From Lachnospiraceae bacterium (GTDB lineage: Bacteria; Bacillota_A; Clostridia; Lachnospirales; Lachnospiraceae): 38,524 bases of DNA. The notes under the pieces were generated by a model. It was not told the origin of the DNA. It saw nothing but the letters and a program-made list of their open reading frames with translations, and did not search any database. A program made the translations under genes and the position numbers. Each line of letters begins with the position of its first letter. Within the stretch, counting starts at the first letter, position 1. The DNA is taken from NCBI GenBank assembly GCA_017435025.1, contig JAFSFU010000291.1, positions 1 through 38,524 of the forward strand, given 5' to 3'. Positions 32,892 to 38,524 of this stretch are shown here, piece by piece.

Positions 32892-35378
32892 ATGAAAACC
32901 GGAAAGAAAATAGCAGTGCTTTTAGCTGTGTTCGTAGCAGCGCTGACAGTATATTTTATGTGGCCTGCGGAGCAGAATGATGAAAATGGAGGCAGTGTAA
33001 CATATAAGGCGATGAAAGCAGCTTCGTTGCCTGTGATTTATCCTGTTATGCAGGAAAGGATCATGGCACCGTTATTTGGTCATCGTGAGGAAAAAGCTGT
33101 TACAGCTGTTCGTGACAGTTTGTTGCTTTTGCCGGAAGATCGAAAACTGCAGGTGCAGATTGATGAGGCGGAAGATATTGTCTCTCTGAGCTATGAGATT
33201 CGCAGTCTGGATATGGAAAATCTGGTTGAGAGAACAGAACTGTCGGATTGGAAGAGGGGAGATTCTGAATTGGAAGTGATCCTTCCGATACAGAATCTGA
33301 TCGCAGAAGACGAGGAGTATCAGCTGGGAATCTGCGCAGAACTGAAAGATGGTTCAGCAGTGTGGTATTATGCCCGTGTTCTTCAGTCAGACATGACTCA
33401 TGCAATAGAGATGTTGGCATTGGCTGAGGAATATTCCCAGAAGACATTTGGTTATGAATCAGCACAGGATTTGACCGTTTATATGGAAACTTCTCCCACT
33501 GCAGATAACAGCAGTTTTGGTGTCGTGACTTTAAAGAACAGTTTTACACAGATGACATGGGGAACACTGGGGGTAGTACGCCTCACAGAGCCGCGTATAA
33601 CATTAAAAGAGCTGAATGGTGATGTGGCCAATGTACAGCTGGAGTATGAGGTATCCGGAACAGAGGAGGGCAAGGAAAGCGAAATCTATCGCGTGGTTGA
33701 AAATTTCACTATGAAATGGGCAACTCAGCGCATTTATATGATGGACTATGAACGTCGAATGAATGAAATGTTTACCGGCAGACGTGAATTGTTTACCGGT
33801 AAGAGGATTACATTGGGAATCTCAGACGGTGAAGATTCTTATGCAGTAAAAAGTGCAGACGATCGCTATGTGGCATTTGTGAACAATCGTGAGTTATGGT
33901 CCTATGATACGAAGGGGATAGAGGCTGTTCGTGTATTTGCTTTTGGCGGTGCAGATGCAAAGAGCCTGCAGGATCTGCGGGTGAATGAAGACCGACACGG
34001 GGTAGAAGTGCTGCAGGTGTCGGAAAATGGTGATATAGACTTTCTTGTTTATGGATATATGAATCGCGGAAGTCGTGAAGGCAGTACCGGTATTTCTTAT
34101 TATCAGTATGCTGCTGAAGCAGGAATTCTGGAAGAAAAATTTTTCATTCCAGCAGAAAGTCCGTACGAGGAACTAAAGGCGGACCTGGAAAGACTGGCCC
34201 ATAAAGGCGAAAATGAAATTTTCTACCTATATATGAATCATGCTGTTTATGGTATTGATCTGACAAGCAAGGAATATGTGGTGATCGCATCGGGACTTCA
34301 GGAAGGCTGTTTTGCGGTCAGTGCGGATCAATCTCGCCTTGCATGGCAGGAAAACGTGGGAGAGTATGATTCTCATATGCTCCATGTGCTGGATCTTAAT
34401 ACAGGTAGGAAAAACCAGATTGGCAAGGGTGAGTTACAAGCTTATCGTATTCTTGGTTTTGTTGGAAATGATCTGGTCTATGGTACAGGGGATTCCGAAG
34501 ATTATATCACATCCAACGGACGGACCATGGGATTATATATGAATGCATTGGAGATCACAGACGCCGAGATGAACAGTGCCATGCATTATGAGAAACCGGG
34601 ATATTATATCAGGGATGTCGTAGTTGAGGAGAGCCGTATCCATATTGCCCGTGTGCGCGAGAAGCACAATGGATTTTTCGAAGAAGTATCAGAGGATACT
34701 CTGGTCTGCAATGTGGAAACACTTCCTAGTCGTACAGACGATATCGGATGGTATGCAGACCAGAATAAAGGCCGAGTATATTTTGTGCAGTTGCCTGACA
34801 GTATTCCGACAGGAAAGCGGGTGGAAATCTCTTCGCCAAAGAAGATTGCAACGGATAATCAGAATGTGATTTCTCTGGAGACCATTGAAAACAAAGAGAC
34901 TATAAGTTTTTATGCGTATGGACGCGGAAGATTCCTCGGAAGTTATGAGCACTTTTCTGATGCAGTGCAGGCTGCATATGATTGTATGGGGATTGTGTCA
35001 GTTGGACAGTATGAGCCAATTTGGATTCGCGCAAACCGACCTGGAGCATACTTCATACGTGATGTGCAGACCGGTGTTACAGAACTGGAACGAAATCTGG
35101 ATCGATTTACCGGAAGCAGTGTTCGAGCAGATGAAGTTTTACTCTTGGAAGCTACCGGAACACCATTGAATCAGATACTCTATTTCGTCAGTGAAAATAT
35201 TCCGGTTCTGGTAAATATCGGTGAAGGCCGTTATCAGTATCTCACTGGTTATGACCAGGGGCATGTTCGCGTTTTCAATCCGTTTACCGGACAGACGGAG
35301 ACGATTGCTTTTGAGGATGCGGAAGAGCGGTTCGAGAGTTTGGGAAATGACTTTATTTGCTGCATTTCAGAGAATTAG
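32892..35378 (+). CDS. Large membrane-anchored beta-rich protein with degenerate C39-like C-terminal domain
   Basis: 828 residues. A single N-terminal hydrophobic helix (about residues 7-24, IAVLLAVFVAALTVYFMW) anchors the protein, with the rest outside. Residues about 40-280 look like a lipoprotein/GerMN-like or sheet-rich region. Residues about 290-640 show repeated strand patterns (YVAFVNNRELWSYD, RLAWQENVG, HMLHVLDLNTG) as in a beta-propeller. The last 200 residues (GTPLNQILYFVSENIPVLV, YLTGYDQGHVRVFNPFTG) resemble the C39-like peptidase fold, but the N-terminal catalytic Cys is not evident, so it may be a binding rather than cleaving domain. ATG follows AAGGAAG. The next gene is murA, so a cell-envelope role is a fair guess. 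Confidence 0.6.
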   Translation: MKTGKKIAVLLAVFVAALTVYFMWPAEQNDENGGSVTYKAMKAASLPVIYPVMQERIMAPLFGHREEKAVTAVRDSLLLLPEDRKLQVQIDEAEDIVSLSYEIRSLDMENLVERTELSDWKRGDSELEVILPIQNLIAEDEEYQLGICAELKDGSAVWYYARVLQSDMTHAIEMLALAEEYSQKTFGYESAQDLTVYMETSPTADNSSFGVVTLKNSFTQMTWGTLGVVRLTEPRITLKELNGDVANVQLEYEVSGTEEGKESEIYRVVENFTMKWATQRIYMMDYERRMNEMFTGRRELFTGKRITLGISDGEDSYAVKSADDRYVAFVNNRELWSYDTKGIEAVRVFAFGGADAKSLQDLRVNEDRHGVEVLQVSENGDIDFLVYGYMNRGSREGSTGISYYQYAAEAGILEEKFFIPAESPYEELKADLERLAHKGENEIFYLYMNHAVYGIDLTSKEYVVIASGLQEGCFAVSADQSRLAWQENVGEYDSHMLHVLDLNTGRKNQIGKGELQAYRILGFVGNDLVYGTGDSEDYITSNGRTMGLYMNALEITDAEMNSAMHYEKPGYYIRDVVVEESRIHIARVREKHNGFFEEVSEDTLVCNVETLPSRTDDIGWYADQNKGRVYFVQLPDSIPTGKRVEISSPKKIATDNQNVISLETIENKETISFYAYGRGRFLGSYEHFSDAVQAAYDCMGIVSVGQYEPIWIRANRPGAYFIRDVQTGVTELERNLDRFTGSSVRADEVLLLEATGTPLNQILYFVSENIPVLVNIGEGRYQYLTGYDQGHVRVFNPFTGQTETIAFEDAEERFESLGNDFICCISEN

Positions 35379-35392
35379 TAGAAAAACCGCAC

Positions 35393-35420
35393 TTTACAAA
35401 TCGAGAATGTATGTTATAAT
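35393..35420 (+). promoter_or_regulatory. Sigma-A promoter of murA
   Basis: TTTACA (35393-35398), a 16-bp spacer, then a perfect TATAAT (35415-35420), 83 nt before murA. Confidence 0.7.
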
Positions 35421-35503
35421 TTATTAGTCAAAGTTTATAATTTGGGTAATCAGAGCCGTTTTTTAGGTCAATGAGAACGGCATATCAGATATAGAGGTGC
35501 AAT

Positions 35504-36796
35504 ATGGAACAGTACATTATGAAGGGCGGCAACCCGTTGGTCGGCGAAGTGACCATCAGCGGAGCAAAAAATGCGGCTCTGGGAATTCTGGCAGCAGCGA
35601 TTATGACTGATGAAGATGTCATTGTTGAAAACCTGCCGGATGTCAGCGATATCAACGCGCTGATTGATGCAATCCGTCACCTGGGTGCGAACGTTGACCG
35701 TTTGGATCGTCATACCGTTAAGATTAATGCGAAAGATATTCATGCGGTAACAGTGGAAGATGAACATATGAGAAAGATTCGTGCGTCCTATTATTTTATC
35801 GGCGCACTGCTTGGAAAATATAAAAGTGCGGAAGTTCCGCTTCCGGGCGGATGTACAATCGGAAGTCGTCCGATCGATCAGCACTTGAAAGGTTTCCGTG
35901 CTCTTGGATCCGATGTTTCAATCGTATCCGGTGCAGTGATCGCACATGCAATTGATCTGATCGGAAGCCATATCTATCTGGATGTGGTGTCTGTCGGAGC
36001 AACGATCAATATTATGATGGCAGCGGCAATGGCAGAAGGCGAAACGATCCTGGAAAATGTGGCCAAGGAACCGCATGTTGTTGACGTGGCAAACTTCTTA
36101 AATAGTATGGGAGCTAATATCAAAGGCGCCGGTACCGATGTGATTCGTATCAAAGGTGTGAGACGTCTCCACGGAACTACGTACTCCATTATTCCGGATC
36201 AGATTGAAGCGGGAACATTTATGTGTGCAGCAGCGATTACTCGCGGTGATATTACTGTAAAGAATGTTATTCCGAAGCATATGGAAGCAATTTCTGCGAA
36301 GCTTATTGAAATGGGCTGTGAGATTGTGGAGTTTGATGAGGAAATCCGCGTGGTTGGTAAGCCGCGACAGAGACATATGAATTTCAAAACTCTGCCATAT
36401 CCGGGATTCCCAACCGATATGCAGCCGCAGATGACCGTAGCGCTGGCGTTGGCAGATGGTACCAGTGTGGTGACAGAGAGTATTTTTGAGAACCGCTTTA
36501 AATACGTGGATGAACTTGCACGTATGGGTGCCAATATTCAGGTGGAAGGTTCTGTTGCGATCGTAGAAGGTGTAAAAGGATTTACGGGAGCGCAGGTAAT
36601 AGCACCGGATCTTCGTGCCGGAGCTGCCCTCGTACTGGCAGGTCTTGCGGCAGACGGTTATACGACTGTCGATGAGATTGGTTTTATTGAACGCGGTTAT
36701 GAGAACTTTGAAGAAAAGCTTCGCCAGTTAGGTGCCAATATCGAGCGCGTGGATTCTGAAAAACAGGCGCAGAAGTTCAGATTGCGTGTCGGTTAA
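35504..36796 (+). CDS. murA: UDP-N-acetylglucosamine 1-carboxyvinyltransferase (MurA)
   Basis: First committed step of peptidoglycan synthesis: transfers enolpyruvate from PEP to UDP-GlcNAc, in the cytoplasm. 430 residues, normal length. Lys22 (ISGAKNAALG) and Cys117 (PLPGGCTIGSRPID) are the active-site residues; Cys at this position means the fosfomycin-sensitive form. PGFPTDMQ carries the catalytic Asp, and DLRAGAALVLAGLAADG the substrate-binding Arg. The start has only GAGGTG before it. Clostridia often hold two copies (MurA and MurZ); the second is not in this window. Confidence 0.96.
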   Translation: MEQYIMKGGNPLVGEVTISGAKNAALGILAAAIMTDEDVIVENLPDVSDINALIDAIRHLGANVDRLDRHTVKINAKDIHAVTVEDEHMRKIRASYYFIGALLGKYKSAEVPLPGGCTIGSRPIDQHLKGFRALGSDVSIVSGAVIAHAIDLIGSHIYLDVVSVGATINIMMAAAMAEGETILENVAKEPHVVDVANFLNSMGANIKGAGTDVIRIKGVRRLHGTTYSIIPDQIEAGTFMCAAAITRGDITVKNVIPKHMEAISAKLIEMGCEIVEFDEEIRVVGKPRQRHMNFKTLPYPGFPTDMQPQMTVALALADGTSVVTESIFENRFKYVDELARMGANIQVEGSVAIVEGVKGFTGAQVIAPDLRAGAALVLAGLAADGYTTVDEIGFIERGYENFEEKLRQLGANIERVDSEKQAQKFRLRVG

Positions 36797-36836
36797 AGAA
36801 AATAGCAGTTTTAGGTGGTTTTTCGCAAATTTCATA

Positions 36837-36865
36837 TTGACAATTGATGGAGAATCCGATATTAT
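36837..36865 (+). promoter_or_regulatory. Sigma-A promoter of the metK transcript
   Basis: TTGACA (36837-36842), a 17-bp spacer, then TATTAT (36860-36865), 43 nt before the SAM riboswitch. Confidence 0.8.
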
Positions 36866-36907
36866 ACTGTCTGCAACAATTAAATAAAAGTTCGCAAAGC
36901 AATATCC

Positions 36908-37021
36908 CTTATTCAGAGTGATGGAGGTACATAGGACCTGTGAAGTCACGGCAACCCCGGCTAATCGCGTGAGCGAGAGGGCAGGAAGGTGCCAACCTGA
37001 GCGAGAAATCGAGCAATAAGA
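36908..37021 (+). ncRNA. SAM-I (S-box) riboswitch aptamer
   Basis: Carries the S-box landmarks: closing CTTAT/ATAAG helix (36908-36912 and 37016-37020), CAGAGTGATGGAGG, the kink-turn core GACCTGTGAAGTCACGGCAACC (split over 36934-36957), AGGTGCCAACCTGA and the final GAG. Binding of S-adenosylmethionine would favour the terminator that follows. Confidence 0.95.
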
Positions 37022-37045
37022 GGATTTGATATAAACTGTTAAATC

Positions 37046-37082
37046 AAGTCCGCTTAAAGTATGTCAAGCGGACTTTTCTTTT
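37046..37082 (+). terminator. Riboswitch-controlled terminator before metK
   Basis: AAGTCCGCTT (37046-37055) / AAGCGGACTT (37066-37075) followed by TTCTTTT. It is the expression platform of the SAM-I riboswitch, shutting metK off when SAM is high. The AAATC just before it can pair with GATTT (37024-37028) as part of the switch. Confidence 0.9.
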
Positions 37083-37100
37083 ACTCAAAAAGGAGAAAAA

Positions 37101-38288
37101 ATGGAGAAGAGACTTTTTACATCCGAGTCCGTAACAGAGGGACATCCGGATAAAATGTGTGATGCAATTTCTGATGCGATCCTTGATGCTCTTATGGAGA
37201 AGGATCCGATGAGCCGTGTTGCATGTGAGACATGCTGTACTACAGGCCTTGTAATGGTAATGGGTGAGATTACTACCAACGCATATGTAGATATTCAGAA
37301 AATCGTGCGCGAGACCGTTCGTGAGATCGGTTATGATCGTGCAAAATACGGTTTCGACTGTGATACATGCGGTGTTCTCACTGCAATCGATGAACAGTCT
37401 GCAGATATCGCTATGGGTGTAGACAAAGCATTGGAAGCAAAAGAAAATAAGATGTCCGATGATGAGATTGAAGCAATCGGTGCCGGTGACCAGGGTATGA
37501 TGTTCGGTTTCGCAAGCAATGAGACAGAGGAGCTTATGCCGTACCCGATCGCTCTTGCCCACAAACTTTCCAGACGCTTAACAGAGGTTCGTAAGAACGG
37601 TACACTTCCGTACTTAAGACCGGACGGAAAGACTCAGGTTACTGTAGAATATGACGAGAATGGCAAGCCGGTTCGTCTGGATGCAGTGGTACTCTCCACT
37701 CAGCACAATGAGGCAGTGACACAGGAACAGATTCATGCTGATGTGAAGAAATATATCTTTGATGAGATTCTTCCGCAGGATATGGTAGATGAGAATACAA
37801 AGTTCTTCATCAACCCGACCGGCCGTTTCGTAATTGGCGGACCGCAGGGTGACAGTGGTCTTACAGGCAGAAAGATCATCGTTGACACTTACGGCGGATA
37901 CGCTCGTCACGGCGGTGGAGAATTCTCCGGTAAGGACTGCACAAAGGTTGACCGTTCCGCAGCGTACGCAGCTCGTTACGTTGCAAAGAATATCGTAGCA
38001 GCAGGTCTTGCCGACAAGTGTGAGATTCAGCTTTCCTACGCGATCGGTGTTGCGCAGCCGACATCCATCATGGTTGATACTTTCGGTACAGGTAAACTTA
38101 CTGATGAAAAGCTGGTGGATATGATTCGCGAGAACTTTGACCTTCGTCCGGCAGGTATCATCAAAATGTTAGACCTTCGCCGTCCGATCTATAAGCAGAC
38201 AGCTGCTTACGGTCATTTTGGCAGAACTGACGTGGAACTTCCGTGGGAGAAACTGGACAAGGTTGAGACATTGAAGAAGTATTTATAA
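37101..38288 (+). CDS. metK: S-adenosylmethionine synthetase
   Basis: Makes S-adenosylmethionine from methionine and ATP in the cytoplasm, as a tetramer. 395 residues, normal length. The N-terminal GHPDK (residues 14-18 of [15 protein letters not shown]) and [12 protein letters not shown] are the hallmark motifs, and [23 protein letters not shown] carries the phosphate-binding loop. AGGAG precedes the ATG. Regulation is by the SAM-I riboswitch and terminator just upstream. Its stop is followed directly by a large palindromic element. Confidence 0.97.
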   Translation: MEKRLFTSESVTEGHPDKMCDAISDAILDALMEKDPMSRVACETCCTTGLVMVMGEITTNAYVDIQKIVRETVREIGYDRAKYGFDCDTCGVLTAIDEQSADIAMGVDKALEAKENKMSDDEIEAIGAGDQGMMFGFASNETEELMPYPIALAHKLSRRLTEVRKNGTLPYLRPDGKTQVTVEYDENGKPVRLDAVVLSTQHNEAVTQEQIHADVKKYIFDEILPQDMVDENTKFFINPTGRFVIGGPQGDSGLTGRKIIVDTYGGYARHGGGEFSGKDCTKVDRSAAYAARYVAKNIVAAGLADKCEIQLSYAIGVAQPTSIMVDTFGTGKLTDEKLVDMIRENFDLRPAGIIKMLDLRRPIYKQTAAYGHFGRTDVELPWEKLDKVETLKKYL

Positions 38289-38290
38289 GA

Positions 38291-38524
38291 TTGATATTTC
38301 ATTGAGTAAATAAAAGCTATCTATATAGAAATCCCATATTCTGTAAATACGGCTGACTACCTTCGCTTCCATGCGATTTTATCCGCCTGTACGACGATTG
38401 CGATAAATGCGCTTGCAATCTTTGTACAGGCGAAAATCTTTGGAAGCTCAGTCGTCCAGCCTATCATTTTCAGAATATGGGATTTTCTAATAGACACTTT
38501 CAATCTTACTCAATCAAAATATCA
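38291..38524. repeat. 234-bp imperfect palindrome (MITE-like element)
   Basis: After metK the last 234 bp fold on themselves from end to end. Outer arms are TTGATATTTCATTGAGTAA (38291-38309) and TTACTCAATCAAAATATCA (38506-38524). Middle arms are AGAAATCCCATATTCTG (38327-38343) and CAGAATATGGGATTTTCT (38471-38488). Inner arms pair GCCTGTAC with GTACAGGC, and GATTGC with GCAATC near the centre. No open reading frame of note lies inside. Its outer arm shares TTGATATTTCATT with the palindrome at 27267-27382. The right end coincides with the window edge. Confidence 0.75.

Overview
The window looks like a chromosomal segment of an anaerobic, low-to-mid GC Firmicute of the class Clostridia, most probably Lachnospiraceae. 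The signs are strong AGGAGG-type ribosome binding sites, a SAM-I riboswitch in front of metK, an EFR1-type ferredoxin, a double-cubane (2-hydroxyacyl-CoA dehydratase-like) reductase with its activase, a Rpn/YhgA-like PD-(D/E)XK protein with MEAG repeats, and selenium-metabolism genes. I see no rRNA, tRNA, CRISPR array, phage or insertion-sequence transposase. The species cannot be fixed from the sequence alone.

Layout. 1-2704: DUF4132/DUF7737-type protein, frame open to the left edge. 2855-5079: secreted NlpC/P60 protein translationally coupled to mobA. 5100-6324: a structured leader resembling a Moco riboswitch, then a six-helix ECF-S-like membrane protein and a small anchored protein with sulfite-oxidase-like (molybdopterin-fold) sequence, closed by a terminator. 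6397-7606: Rpn-like nuclease-fold gene with its own promoter and palindromic operator. 7624-8809 (minus): SDR oxidoreductase and a small coiled-coil protein. 8872-14646 (minus): complete oligopeptide/dipeptide ABC importer, with a terminator-like hairpin between the binding-protein gene and the permease genes. 14718-18182: serine dehydratase remnant, NimA-like flavoprotein, M20 carboxypeptidase, DMT exporter. 18201-19129: DUF11-type protein with a possible sigma-K promoter. 19172-20278 (minus): D-threonine aldolase/D-serine dehydratase-like enzyme. 20401-21640: lone type IV pilin-like protein and a NadM-like nucleotidyltransferase. 21802-27271: two small polytopic membrane proteins, an AbgB-like amidohydrolase, a PucR regulator and an EFR1 ferredoxin. 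27267-31242: a palindromic terminator, selD (minus, a selenoprotein gene with in-frame TGA), then yedF, a YjiL-type activase and a YjiM-type double-cubane reductase. 31351-35378: nucleotidyltransferase, small unknown protein, large membrane-anchored beta-rich protein. 35393-38288: murA, SAM-I riboswitch, metK. 38291-38524: a 234-bp imperfect palindrome running to the right edge.

How it fits together. Two themes recur. One is peptide and amino-acid scavenging: Opp importer, M20 peptidase, AbgB-like amidohydrolase with candidate transporter, D-amino-acid enzyme and serine dehydratase remnant. The other is molybdenum/selenium redox biology: mobA, Moco-riboswitch-like leader, molybdopterin-fold protein, Sec-containing SelD, YedF and the double-cubane reductase. 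The most novel-looking item is the riboswitch-headed two-gene module at 5100-6280, which I read as a possible uptake or sensing system for a molybdenum/molybdopterin-related ligand. The selD gene would be mis-annotated as a 5'-truncated gene unless TGA is read as selenocysteine.
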